DNA of 64,000 bases from JAQBDA01 sp963709875 (GTDB lineage: Bacteria; Chloroflexota; Anaerolineae; Anaerolineales; UBA4823), in contig CAVPYB010000004.1 in NCBI GenBank assembly GCA_963709875.1, forward strand, positions 1 through 64,000. The letters run 5' to 3'. The notes beneath the pieces were generated by a model, which saw only the letters and a list, made by a program, of their open reading frames with translations, had not been told where the DNA came from and searched no databases. Below are positions 21,249-30,332 of the stretch, one piece after another. Both the position numbers and the translations under genes were made by a program. Position 1 is the first letter of the stretch; the number at the start of each line of letters is the position of its first letter.

Positions 21249-21666
21249 ATGCGCGTTTTGGCTGTTGATCCTGGCGAAAAAAACATTGGGTTGGCGATCA
21301 GTGACCCAAGCGGCACAATCGCCAATCCGTTATCTGTGCTAATACATGTATCCCGACCCATCGACGCAGCGACGATTGCCGAGATCGCCAGAGAACAACA
21401 AGCCATCCAGATCGTTGTGGGTCAGGCTATGGATAGCGATGGGATCCCCGCGCCCCAGGGTAGGCGAGCCGCCCGGCTGGCAGCTGCCATACGCACCCAG
21501 ACTGATTTACCCGTAACGTTATGGGATGAAAGCTACAGCACCCAGGCTGCCCGTTCAGCAGCCATGTCAATGGGTGCTTCCCGCTCCAAACGCAAGGGTC
21601 ATCATAGATTCCCTGGCTGCCACGTACATCTTACAATCTTACCTGGATGAACATCCAAGGGATTAA
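21249..21666 (+). CDS. ruvX: Holliday junction resolvase-like RuvX/YqgF (frameshifted near the C-terminus)
   Basis: RuvX/YqgF is an RNase H-fold nuclease linked to 16S rRNA 5' maturation and recombination. The first catalytic aspartate lies in RVLAVDPGEKNIGLAISD, the glutamate region in VTLWDESYSTQAA, and the terminal GASRSKRKGH. After this the frame shifts near 21600, and the tail IDSLAATYILQSYLDEH with the third acidic residue continues in another frame to TAA 21664. An intact protein would be about 138 residues, the usual size. ATG 21249 is placed so that the protein begins MRVLAVD. Confidence 0.85.
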
Positions 21667-21718
21667 TATATTGGCTCTGGATTCCCCGTTGGTAGACATA
21701 TCTGGTGACTGATTCTTA

Positions 21719-22858
21719 ATGGATAGACATAGATCGATCCTCGGTGGTTGTCTGCTGCTCTCTCTGGTTGGGTTGTGCCTGGCGATGGCTCTGACTGCCA
21801 GTGTGCTGGTTGGAATCCAAAATCGAGCAAACCAACTATTTGGGACACCCAGCAGCCAATTGAGCACTCAACAGCGGATATACCTTTCCCTACAACTGCT
21901 GCTCCATGAACAGTCACTCACCAGCCCTCGGGATCCATCGGGGACTCCGGCCAATTTCGAGATCCAGCTGGGTGAATCAACGTCTACGGTGATCGAGCGT
22001 TTAAGTTCATCGGGGATGATCTCGAATACAGATGCATTTCGTACATACCTGGTATATCGTGGTCTGGATACGACTTTGCAGGCAGGTGTGTACGAGCTCA
22101 GCCCGCAATTAACCCCGGTGGAGATCGCTTTGAAACTGCAGGATGCCACGCCGGAATTCGTCAATTTCCGTGTATTGGCCGGCTGGCGGTTGGAAGAGAT
22201 CGCTCAGGCTCTGCCAACGTCGGGATTGAGCATTACGCCGGATGAATTCTTGATTTCAGCTCGAACGAGGATTAATGGCTACTCTTTCTCAGAGGGTTTC
22301 CCATCCCATCCGACCATGGAGGGTTTCATCTTCCCTGGCACCTACCAGTTCCGGCGTGATGTCCCATTACATGAGTTCATGACTACTTTTTTGAATAATT
22401 TTGAGGGGCAGTTATCTTCCGACATCAGGGATGGTTATGCCAATCAGGATCTCGATATACATCAGGCTGTAACGCTGGCCTCCATTATTGAAAAAGAGAC
22501 CGTCGTCCCTGAGGAGATGCCTCTGATTGCGTCAGTATTTTTTAACCGGCTGACTGCGGGCATGCGCCTGGAATCAGACCCGACTGTCCAGTATGCAATC
22601 GGTTACAACCCGGATCAAAAAACCTGGTGGACCAATCCGCTCTCACTGCGAGATCTAGAAATTAACTCTCCCTATAACACATATCAAATAGCTGCCCTAC
22701 CCCCAGGGCCGATTGCCAATCCTGGTCTCGATGCTCTGCGCGCGGTTGCATATCCAGCCCAAACCCCATATTATTATTTCCGCGCTGCCTGCGACGGTTC
22801 CGGCAGACATGTATTTGCCGAGACGTTCCAACAGCATTTGAATAATGCATGTCCATAA
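21719..22858 (+). CDS. mltG: Endolytic murein transglycosylase
   Basis: MltG cleaves nascent peptidoglycan strands inside the chain and sets their length. The 379-residue protein has one N-terminal membrane anchor (LLLSLVGLCLAMALTASVLV), a LysM-like region with SSSGMISNTDAFRTYL and TTLQAGVYELSP, then the YceG catalytic domain. That domain contains EGFIFPGTYQFRRD, the catalytic glutamate in ASIIEKETVVPEEM, SDPTVQYAIGY and the closing NTYQIAALPPGPIANPG. All family hallmarks are intact. It follows ruvX closely, a very common pairing. Confidence 0.95.
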   Translation: MDRHRSILGGCLLLSLVGLCLAMALTASVLVGIQNRANQLFGTPSSQLSTQQRIYLSLQLLLHEQSLTSPRDPSGTPANFEIQLGESTSTVIERLSSSGMISNTDAFRTYLVYRGLDTTLQAGVYELSPQLTPVEIALKLQDATPEFVNFRVLAGWRLEEIAQALPTSGLSITPDEFLISARTRINGYSFSEGFPSHPTMEGFIFPGTYQFRRDVPLHEFMTTFLNNFEGQLSSDIRDGYANQDLDIHQAVTLASIIEKETVVPEEMPLIASVFFNRLTAGMRLESDPTVQYAIGYNPDQKTWWTNPLSLRDLEINSPYNTYQIAALPPGPIANPGLDALRAVAYPAQTPYYYFRAACDGSGRHVFAETFQQHLNNACP

Positions 22859-22875
22859 TGGAGGTTTCACAGGTG

Positions 22876-24171
22876 ATGAATTCGTTTCAGAATAACCGTA
22901 AGGCAAAGCTGCGTTTCTGGCTGCTCCTATTCCCAATTATTATCGTTATGATGAATGCGTCGAGCTCCTGGGAGCTGGGCAGCGCACGGTCAGCAGCTGC
23001 CTGGCCTACCCTATCCTTTCAGCTGGTCACAACTGACCTGGACTACCCGGTGCATATCACCCATGCTGGCGATGGCAGTAAGAGGCTGTTTATTGTCGAA
23101 CAGCCCGGAATAATCTTGGTCTACAAATCTACCGGGTTGATTACCGATCCGTTTTTGGATATTGTAGCCCGCGTCAGATCGGTCAGCTCTGGAGGAGGAG
23201 GCGAGGAAGGATTGTTGAGCGTAGCATTCCCGCCGGGTTTCGGAACCTCGAAAGATCATTTCTACGTCTATTACACCAATAAGAACGGGGACAACCAGGT
23301 CTCGCGCTTCTCGATGAGCAGCAATCCCGACAAAGCCGATCCAGCCAGCGAAAAGCTGATCATGTATTTTGATCATCCACAATACAGCAATCACAACGGC
23401 GGGCAGCTTGTATTCGGACCGGATGGGTATCTTTATATCGGAACCGGGGATGGTGGCGGCGGTGGTGATCCATTTGATAACGCGCAGGACCCGACCTCGC
23501 TATTGGGTAAACTTCTACGGATCGACGTCGAAATGGAGCCAGACCCCGGGTTTACGCCTACCCATCACCTGTACCTACCTGTGACCATTCAGAGCAATCC
23601 TAACTCATCTCAGATGCCGTACAGAATCCCGGATACCAATCCATATGTCGGTATGGCAGGCTACCGGGAGGAGATCTGGGCGTACGGGCTGCGCAACCCG
23701 TGGCGCTTCTCCTTCGACCGGTCGACCGGGGACCTGTTCATTGGAGATGTCGGGCAGAGCGATCGGGAAGAGATCGATTTCCAACCCGCCAGCAGCGGCG
23801 GGGGTGAGAATTATGGTTGGAATATTATGGAAGGCAGCCAGTGCTATGGCAGCTTATCCTGTGACATGACCGGGCTGGTGATGCCGGTCTATGATTATTC
23901 TCACGTCTCCGGAAACTGTTCGGTCAGCGGTGGCTTCACATACCGCGGAGGGGATTATCCCGGCATGCAGGGAATATACTTCTTCGCCGACTTTTGTTCT
24001 GGATTCATCTGGGGAACACAGCAAACCCAGACTGGCTGGGATACCCAGGAACTGACCCAGGAGGCTTACAGCATCTCCAGCTTCGGCGAAGATGAGGACG
24101 GGGAGCTGTATCTGCTCGACCGCCAACCCAACTCAGGCTCGTTGTATAGGGTCATTGAATCTCCCCCTTAG
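22876..24171 (+). CDS. Secreted PQQ-dependent glucose/sorbosone dehydrogenase family protein
   Basis: A 431-residue six-bladed propeller protein of the GSDH family (soluble glucose dehydrogenase, sorbosone dehydrogenase, Hhip-like). The N-terminal hydrophobic stretch FWLLLFPIIIVMMNAS serves as signal or anchor. The fold motifs include YPVHITHAGDGSKRLFIVEQPG, GGGGEEGLLSVAFPPGF, the active-site-type HNGGQLVFGPDGYLYIGTGDG, RNPWRFSFDR and GDVGQSDREEIDF. It would oxidise a sugar or polyol outside the cell, with PQQ and calcium; the substrate is not predictable. GGAGG at 22860 fits starts at GTG 22873 or ATG 22876. It converges on lon. Confidence 0.85.
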   Translation: MNSFQNNRKAKLRFWLLLFPIIIVMMNASSSWELGSARSAAAWPTLSFQLVTTDLDYPVHITHAGDGSKRLFIVEQPGIILVYKSTGLITDPFLDIVARVRSVSSGGGGEEGLLSVAFPPGFGTSKDHFYVYYTNKNGDNQVSRFSMSSNPDKADPASEKLIMYFDHPQYSNHNGGQLVFGPDGYLYIGTGDGGGGGDPFDNAQDPTSLLGKLLRIDVEMEPDPGFTPTHHLYLPVTIQSNPNSSQMPYRIPDTNPYVGMAGYREEIWAYGLRNPWRFSFDRSTGDLFIGDVGQSDREEIDFQPASSGGGENYGWNIMEGSQCYGSLSCDMTGLVMPVYDYSHVSGNCSVSGGFTYRGGDYPGMQGIYFFADFCSGFIWGTQQTQTGWDTQELTQEAYSISSFGEDEDGELYLLDRQPNSGSLYRVIESPP

Positions 24172-24205
24172 ACGAAGGACCGGAGAAAGGATTCATGTGG
24201 AACCC

Positions 24206-26770
24206 TTAAGCGCCTGGCTGGATGTTCCTGTTATCCTTAGCCGGGGGTGGAGTTGTCTTCTTATCCCCAGCTTGCCCGTTACCTGCATCTTCTTCAGCTG
24301 GTTTTGGCTTGCGTTTCGAGCGCGTCGATTTCGGTTCCGGGACCGGCGGCAGCAGTGCAATCTCAAGTACCTGGTCCATGTGTTCGACCGGCATGATTTT
24401 CAGGTCGCCGCGCGCCCTTCTTGGGATATCGACCAGGTCTTTCATATTGCGCTTGGGCAGCAGCACCACCTTAAGCCCTGCCCTGTGAGCTGCAAGCACC
24501 TTTTCCCGCACCCCGCCCACAGGTAATATCCTGCCGCGCAGGGTTATCTCTCCTGTCATTCCCACATCCCGGCGAACTGCCTGTCCGGTAAATGCAGATG
24601 CCAGCGCGCTGGCAATCGTGATCCCAGCGCTGGGTCCATCCTTCGGAATAGCACCCTCAGGCACGTGGATGTGGATATCGACCTGATCGAATATCTCTGC
24701 CGATAATCGCAAGTCCCCCAAGCGGGATTTCAGATAAGACAGCGCAGCCTGGGCAAACTCCTGCATGATGTTGCCGATCTGACCGGTGATCTGCAGGTTG
24801 CCTTTACCCTCTAAAAGCAGGATCTCTACCGGCATGATCTCACCACCGCTTTCTGTCCATGCAACGGCTGTAGCTACGCCTACTTCATTCTGACGTTCTG
24901 CTTCCAGGTTGTGAAACTGGGGTGGTCCTAAGAATCGTTCCACAGCAGACGAACCGACCAGGTCGGGATGGCGCTTCTTTTCAGCTTTCATGCGCGCAAT
25001 CTTACGGCACACCCGACCAATCTCCCGTTCCAGGTTGCGCACTCCAGCCTCGTACGTATATTCCCGGATGATGCGCTGCAGCGCCTGGGTTGAGAAGCGA
25101 ACATCATCATCTTCCAGCCCGTTCTCTTCCATCTGGCGGGGAATCAAGAATTTATCTGCAATCGCCAGTTTCTCTTCCTCGATATAACCGGGAAATTCGA
25201 TGACTTCCATCCTATCCAGCAGCGCAGATGGGATCGTCATGGTCGTATTTGCAGTAGTAATGAACATCACATGCGACAGGTCGTACGGAAGCTCCAGGTA
25301 ATGGTCAGAGAAAGAGAAATTTTGTTCAGGGTCGAGGACTTCCAGCAATGCCGCAGCAGGATCGCCGCGGAAATCAAGTCCCAGCTTATCCACTTCGTCC
25401 AGCATGAATAGCGGATTTGTCGACCCGGCACGGCGCATGGTTTGCAAAATCCTCCCAGGAAGTGCGCCGATGTACGTCCGGCGGTGTCCGCGTATTTCTG
25501 CTTCATCGCGTACACCTCCCAGAGACAAGCGCACAAATTTTCGCCCCAACGCTTCTGCGATCGAGCGACCCAATGATGTCTTGCCAGTCCCGGGAGGTCC
25601 AACGAAGCACAAGATGGGCTGGCGCATGCGTTTGGGTTTCAGGCTGCGCACGGCGATGTACTCCAAGATGCGTTCCTTCGCCCGAGGCAGCCCGTAGTGA
25701 TCTCGCGCCAGGACCCTGGCAGCATGTTTTACATCCAGATTATCATCCGATTGTTCTGACCAGGGTAGCTCGAGGATCCACTCAACATATGTGCGGATAA
25801 TGCCTACCTCCGGCGACATAGGTGGCATCTGGGCTAGACGGTCCACTTCCTTTAGTGCCCGGATCTGAACTTCTTCAGGTAATACTGCGCTTTCCAGCCG
25901 CGTTCGCAGCTCCTGGATGTCCCTGGACCAGATATCACCTTCTCCCAGCTCGGTCTGGATGGCCTTCATTTGTTCCCGCAGGTAGAACTCGCGCTGCGTG
26001 CGGTCCACCTCGCTTTGCGCGCGGGTGTGGATTTCGTCCTCCAGCTCCAGCACATCGACCTCACTGGCCAGCAATTTAACTACTCTTTCTAACCGTTCTA
26101 GTGGATCGATCGTCAGCAGAAGGTACTGTCTTTCCTCCAGGGTTGGGGCGATTGCGGTGACCACCATATCAGCAAGCCAGGCAGGGTCGTCAATATTCAA
26201 TGCGTAAAGGTAGGCTTCCTCAGGCAGGCTGCGGTCGAGCTGGACACATTTCTGGAATAGCTCCAATGCGGTGCGCATGGTGGCGTCAATCTGGCGGTCG
26301 ACTTCCACGATCTCGTACAGTGGGCGAGCGCGAACGCGCAGGTATGGCTGCAGTTGGGTAAATTCAACCACCTGCACCCGCCGGCGACCTTGCACCAGTG
26401 CCGAGCTGGAACCATCGGGCATGCTGAGCAGGCGTCCTACTGCCAGCTCGACGCCGATGGGAAGAAAATCGTCCGGACCTGGTTCGTCCACGTCCGGATC
26501 ATGCTGGGTCAAAGCGATAACGGTGGTGTCAAGTTCCTGAGCATCTTCGATTGCCAGCAGGGAAGCTTCGCGCCCAACAAATATTGGCGAGACCATATGA
26601 GGGAATACAACCAGGTCTCGCAGTGGCAGTACGGCACACTCGATCAGCCCATCCTCATCCGGGATAGCATCGGGAACGCCGTATAGCTCCTCTGTTCGGC
26701 GATGGACGGCATCCCCGAAATTATCGTCATCATCGCCCAGGTACCAGTCATTATCTCGCATATCTCTCAT
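24206..26770 (-). CDS. lon: ATP-dependent protease Lon
   Basis: Lon degrades misfolded and regulatory proteins in the cytoplasm. All three parts are present: the N-terminal substrate domain (LPLRDLVVFPHMVSPIFVGR), the AAA+ module with Walker A GPPGTGKTS and FMLDEVDKL as Walker B, and the serine-lysine protease domain with the nucleophile in PKDGPSAGIT and the lysine in EKVLAAHRAG. The C-terminus extends past the usual end with a Lys/Pro/Ala-rich tail (KSTRSKRKPKPAEED). ATG 26770 has GGGAGA five bases upstream and is preferred to GTG 26788. About 854 residues, full length. Confidence 0.96.
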   Translation of the reverse strand: MRDMRDNDWYLGDDDDNFGDAVHRRTEELYGVPDAIPDEDGLIECAVLPLRDLVVFPHMVSPIFVGREASLLAIEDAQELDTTVIALTQHDPDVDEPGPDDFLPIGVELAVGRLLSMPDGSSSALVQGRRRVQVVEFTQLQPYLRVRARPLYEIVEVDRQIDATMRTALELFQKCVQLDRSLPEEAYLYALNIDDPAWLADMVVTAIAPTLEERQYLLLTIDPLERLERVVKLLASEVDVLELEDEIHTRAQSEVDRTQREFYLREQMKAIQTELGEGDIWSRDIQELRTRLESAVLPEEVQIRALKEVDRLAQMPPMSPEVGIIRTYVEWILELPWSEQSDDNLDVKHAARVLARDHYGLPRAKERILEYIAVRSLKPKRMRQPILCFVGPPGTGKTSLGRSIAEALGRKFVRLSLGGVRDEAEIRGHRRTYIGALPGRILQTMRRAGSTNPLFMLDEVDKLGLDFRGDPAAALLEVLDPEQNFSFSDHYLELPYDLSHVMFITTANTTMTIPSALLDRMEVIEFPGYIEEEKLAIADKFLIPRQMEENGLEDDDVRFSTQALQRIIREYTYEAGVRNLEREIGRVCRKIARMKAEKKRHPDLVGSSAVERFLGPPQFHNLEAERQNEVGVATAVAWTESGGEIMPVEILLLEGKGNLQITGQIGNIMQEFAQAALSYLKSRLGDLRLSAEIFDQVDIHIHVPEGAIPKDGPSAGITIASALASAFTGQAVRRDVGMTGEITLRGRILPVGGVREKVLAAHRAGLKVVLLPKRNMKDLVDIPRRARGDLKIMPVEHMDQVLEIALLPPVPEPKSTRSKRKPKPAEEDAGNGQAGDKKTTPPPAKDNRNIQPGA

Positions 26771-26796
26771 GGTTTCTCCCAATATCACGCCCTAGC

Positions 26797-28176
26797 TCAG
26801 GTTGTGATCTCCTGTACATTCCTGGTCAAAAATGCTTCGCGCGCCCCGCGGCGACAAAAATACTGCCGGTCGCTAATACCAAGAATTGCTCCCCTGCATC
26901 CCGGATGGCTGTTTCCAGGGCATCAGCGACATCCAGGACGATCTTGACGGGTATATTATACTTGCGCGCCACATCTGCGACCATATCCGCGTCAATCAGC
27001 GCGTGGGTGAAATGATTTCGTGGCGATCACCTGCCACGCGCATGGCGCCAGCTCAGCAAACATCCCTTCTATATCTTTATCCTCTGATGCCCCAAAAACT
27101 ATAATTACAGGCTTCTCGGGGAAGTAATCATCCAGAGCCACCCGTAAAATCCGGGCCGAATCGCGGTTATGGGCTGCATCGATAATAACAGGTGGCTGCA
27201 TCTGCATGACCTCAAACCTACCCGGCCACCTGACCTCGGAAAACCCTTTCTGGATTGCATCCTCCGCAACCGGTATTGCCACGTTACTGAACATCCGGAG
27301 AGCAGCATACGCAGTGGCAGCATTTTGCGTCTGATGGCGACCTGCCAGGGGAAGCCAGATCCGGGCTGGCTGACTAAATTCGTCGATACCTGTCACATGC
27401 AGCCCGGCGATCGGCTTGGTCTCATCCTGACGCCACACATCAATCGTCTGTCCTTTTACAGTACGCTCAACCTGGGTGTATTGGTAATCTTTACCAACCC
27501 ATATGACCGGTGAGCCACGCTCAGCAGCAATACCATCGATCACCGGATGAGCTTCTTCCGGCTGTGGAGCAACCACCACCGGCACCCCGGGCTTGATAAT
27601 GCCCGCTTTTTCCCTGGCGATCTCTGCTAATGTTTCACCCAACAGGAAAGTATGGTCGAGAGAGAGCGAGGTGATCACGGAAACTACCGGCAGCACGACA
27701 TTCGTCGCATCCAACCTGCCTCCTAACCCGACCTCGATTACTGCAGCGTCCACTTTCACACGTTCAAAATACAGAAACGCCAGTGCAGTTGTAATCTCGA
27801 ATGTGGTCAGCTCTGCTATCGAACCGATCACAGGCTTGATTTCTTCTAGCAGGGCGACCAGGCTTTGCTGGGAGATCGCAGCGCCATCTACCTGTATCCG
27901 CTCTGTATACTCATGCAGATGCGGCGAAGTGTATAAACCCACCCGGAAGCCGGCTGCTGTCAAAGCGCTCTGGCAAAGTGCCGCAACCGATCCTTTCCCC
28001 TTCGTCCCGGCAATATGTATGCTCGGGTAGCGCTGCTGAGGATAACCTAAGCGTGCGACCAGATCATGCATCCGACTCAGATCGAAATTTTCTGCAGAAT
28101 ATCGGGATGATTTGGTAAGGCTGAAATCAACAAAACTATACAAGTAATCCAGAGCAGCCTGATACTCATAACTCAT
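26797..28176 (-). CDS. folC: Folylpolyglutamate / dihydrofolate synthase FolC (frameshifted near the C-terminus)
   Basis: FolC adds glutamate to dihydropteroate or to folates. The ATP-binding IHIAGTKGKGSVAAL, TSPHLHEYTERIQVDG, the metal-site GLGGRLDATNVV and LDHTFLLGETLAEIAREKAG, and the C-domain VIIDAAHNRDSARIL are clear. The main frame stops at 26992, but the family C-terminus continues in a second frame (IDADMVADVARKYNIPVKI, then EQFLVLATGS) and, after another shift near 26835, ends at TGA 26797. Two single-base errors are likely. ATG 28176 is the start; the frame is open further upstream only through non-homologous sequence. Confidence 0.9.
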
Positions 28177-28185
28177 GGCCCAGGG

Positions 28186-28214
28186 ATTGTAACCCCTAGG
28201 TGGCCTCAATGCAA
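28186..28214 (-). promoter_or_regulatory. Promoter of folC with almost no leader
   Basis: On the minus strand TTGCAT (28214-28209) and TACAAT (28191-28186) are separated by 17 bases. ATG 28176 lies nine bases after the -10 box, so the mRNA leader would be only two or three bases. No Shine-Dalgarno sequence is visible. Confidence 0.65.
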
Positions 28215-28270
28215 GAGGCAAGCACTCCCTGGATCCCCAGGTGAGCGTGATAAAATCCAACCGGCTCGGC

Positions 28271-28953
28271 ATGATAAAATTTTGGTCTGTGTTGGGTAAG
28301 TTAGTAAAGATGTTCCTTTTTGTCGTCTCTGCACTGCTCCTGCTTGGTGCGATTGCGCTGCTGGTACCTCAGATTCATAACCCAGGTCTATGCAAGGCCG
28401 CGCATATATGCTCCCCAGGACGCACCTGCCGGACAGATTGCGATCGTTTTTGGAGCAGGTCTATGGCGAGACGGGAGCCCCACCCCGGTCCTGCGAGACA
28501 GAGTTCGCGACCGCGGCTGCTCTCTACCAGGCTGGCAAAGTCCAGAAGCTGCTCATGAGCGGTGACAATTCAGATCTCTACTACAACGAGCCAGAAGCGA
28601 TGCGCCAGTTTGCCCTGGGCCTGGGTGTTCCGGACGAAGCGATCGTGCTAGATTATGCTGGGCGACGGACATACGACACCTGCTATCGCGCACGAGAAAT
28701 ATTCGGTATTGATTCAGCGATCCTGGTAACCCAGGCATTCCATCTCCCTCGGGCAATTTACAGTTGTAATATGCTCGGCTTACCCGCTGTTGGTGTGCCG
28801 GCAGACCAGCGGCAATACCGTCAGCGATCGATCGCATGGTGGAATTTACGTGAACTGCCGGCTACCTTGGTAGCGCTTTGGGAGATCCATTACAGCAAAC
28901 CAATCCCAATCTTAGGCGACCCGGAGCCAATATTCCCAGTGGAGGCACAATGA
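28271..28953 (+). CDS. SanA/YdcF-like DUF218 membrane-anchored protein (frameshifted)
   Basis: Three frames together give a SanA-type protein of about 225 residues. An N-terminal membrane anchor (VVSALLLLGAIALLVPQI) is followed by QIAIVFGAGLWRDGSPTPVL, LYQAGKVQKLLMSGDN, the conserved YNEPEAMRQFALGLGVPD, DYAGRRTYDTCYRAREIFG and ILVTQAFHLPRAIY. Frame changes lie near 28385 and 28530. SanA/ElyC relatives are linked to envelope barrier function, but no enzyme activity is firmly known. The gene diverges from folC, and its stop overlaps the next start. Confidence 0.82.
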
Positions 28954-29513
28954 ACCGCAGCCAGGCATTAGAGATCGTGCGCGAATACGTGAAGAATGAG
29001 AACCTGGTCCGGCACATGCTTTCCGTCGAAGCCGCAATGCGCTACTATGCGGAGCAGTTCGGTGAGGATGTCGAGCTGTGGGGTACTACCGGCTTGCTGC
29101 ACGATTTCGATTGGGAAATCCACCCCACCCTGGAACAGCACCCCCAGGATGGCGCGCCGATCCTCAGGGAGCGAGGTGTGCCGGAGACCATCATCCAGGC
29201 GATCTTGAGCCATGCCGACCATACCGGGGTGCCGCGCCGCTCCCGCATGGAGAAGGGTCTTTATGCCTGTGATGAGATCACCGGATTGATCACTGCTGTG
29301 GCGTTGGTACGCCCATCAAGGTCATTGTATGATCTGGAAGCGAAATCGGTAAAGAAGAAATGGAAAGACAAAGCCTTTGCAGCCGGCGCCAACCGCGAGG
29401 AGATCGAGCACGCAGTCGCCGAATTCGATATGGACTTGTGGGTCCATGTCACAAACGTCATCGATGCGATGAGGGGGATTGCCCCCGAACTTGGGTTGGA
29501 TCGGAGGCGCTGA
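28950..29513 (+). CDS. HD-domain hydrolase
   Basis: A 187-residue HD-superfamily phosphohydrolase. The metal ligands are visible as H in LVRHMLSVEAAMR, the HD pair in GLLHDFDWEIHP, H in EQHPQDGAP and the later SHADHTGVPRRSRMEK. The segment YACDEITGLITAVALVRPSR is typical of the subgroup often annotated as a putative hydrolase. A nucleotide substrate is likely, but none can be named. ATG 28950 overlaps the upstream stop (ATGA), with GGAGG eight bases before, so it is coupled to the SanA-like gene. Confidence 0.85.
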   Translation: MNRSQALEIVREYVKNENLVRHMLSVEAAMRYYAEQFGEDVELWGTTGLLHDFDWEIHPTLEQHPQDGAPILRERGVPETIIQAILSHADHTGVPRRSRMEKGLYACDEITGLITAVALVRPSRSLYDLEAKSVKKKWKDKAFAAGANREEIEHAVAEFDMDLWVHVTNVIDAMRGIAPELGLDRRR

Positions 29514-29530
29514 CTAGACCTCTAACGACG

Positions 29531-29557
29531 CCTGCTCGCAGAAAAACTGCGAGCAGG
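29531..29557. terminator. Perfect 11-bp hairpin between convergent genes
   Basis: CCTGCTCGCAG at 29531-29541 pairs perfectly with CTGCGAGCAGG at 29547-29557 around an AAAAA loop. It lies between two convergent stop codons, so it could end both transcripts, although no T tract follows on the plus strand. Confidence 0.6.
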
Positions 29558-29589
29558 TCTGACTTCTGCTGATAATCCAAGGTCGACGC

Positions 29590-30063
29590 CTAATTCTCGG
29601 ACACTCTCCGGATTCTGTTGCAAGGCTCACCACAAGCATCCAACAATTTGAAAATATCGTCTTTGGCCGGCTCATTCACCAGGAAAATCCTCCCATCCTC
29701 CAGGGTGATTACCACCCGCAGCGTAAATTGCTGGAATACTTCGGAAATAATCTCGTTCTGCAGCAGCGCTTCGACCTGTGACCATTCGATATCGTCACCC
29801 ACAATCGGGTCAGGGTAAGGATCGTAAAAAATTGCAACTGTCGGTGCTGGGTATGCAGTGCCACCTGAGGGAGCGGGCTCGACCGGCGGCTCTGTCGCTT
29901 GTGGAGCAGCCGTTGCGGGCAATGTAGGGGTATTGGCAGTGGTTGGTTCAGCCATTTCGGTCGCAGTTGGTTCCGGCGATGGGTCAGCTGCCCTGCTGCA
30001 GGCAGATATTGATAACACCAGGACCACAAGCACAATGATTGCCAGCCCATATTTGTTTCGCAT
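29590..30063 (-). CDS. Small lipoprotein of unknown function
   Basis: A 157-residue predicted lipoprotein. The signal peptide YGLAIIVLVVLVLSISAC ends in a lipobox with Cys22. A low-complexity Pro/Thr/Glu/Ala linker covers residues 28-72, and a small folded C-terminal domain contains WSQVEALLQNEIISEVFQ and VVITLEDGRIFLVNEP. The linker would hold the domain away from the membrane. Two cysteines (CGEPC) near the C-terminus might form a disulfide. GGAGG five bases before ATG 30063 supports the start. I do not recognise the domain. Confidence 0.7.
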   Translation of the reverse strand: MRNKYGLAIIVLVVLVLSISACSRAADPSPEPTATEMAEPTTANTPTLPATAAPQATEPPVEPAPSGGTAYPAPTVAIFYDPYPDPIVGDDIEWSQVEALLQNEIISEVFQQFTLRVVITLEDGRIFLVNEPAKDDIFKLLDACGEPCNRIRRVSEN

Positions 30064-30253
30064 AAAACCTCCTTTTGTCTTTCCATTGCGTGAGGTCTGC
30101 CTCGACAGACCAGCACTGGAAAGGAATTATACATGACCTGCAAGCGTTCAGATAGGTCTAGCTTAAGCTTTCCTAATCTGGCACAGGTCGGTAAGCCAGT
30201 GGATTACGGTAAAAAACGATTAAGTTGTGGGACCCCCAGCTCTTGAATCTCTG

Positions 30254-30282
30254 TTGACTTGTAAGCCAATTTAAGCTAAACT
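30254..30282 (+). promoter_or_regulatory. Promoter upstream of the recombinase-like gene
   Basis: TTGACT at 30254-30259 and TAAACT at 30277-30282 with a 17-base spacer, about 45 bases before ATG 30333. The remainder of the 269-base divergent gap holds a TATAAT on the minus strand (30131-30126) that could serve the lipoprotein. Confidence 0.6.
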
Positions 30283-30332
30283 TTGGGTCAGCATGTCTAT
30301 ACGAAACTTCAGCAGGTGTAGCAGGAGGAAAA

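Noticed and set aside
26992..26994. In-frame TGA in folC as a selenocysteine codon, given SelB in the window.
   Set aside because: FolC has no Cys or Sec at that point, the protein continues in a different frame rather than past TGA in the same frame, and no SECIS-like hairpin follows.
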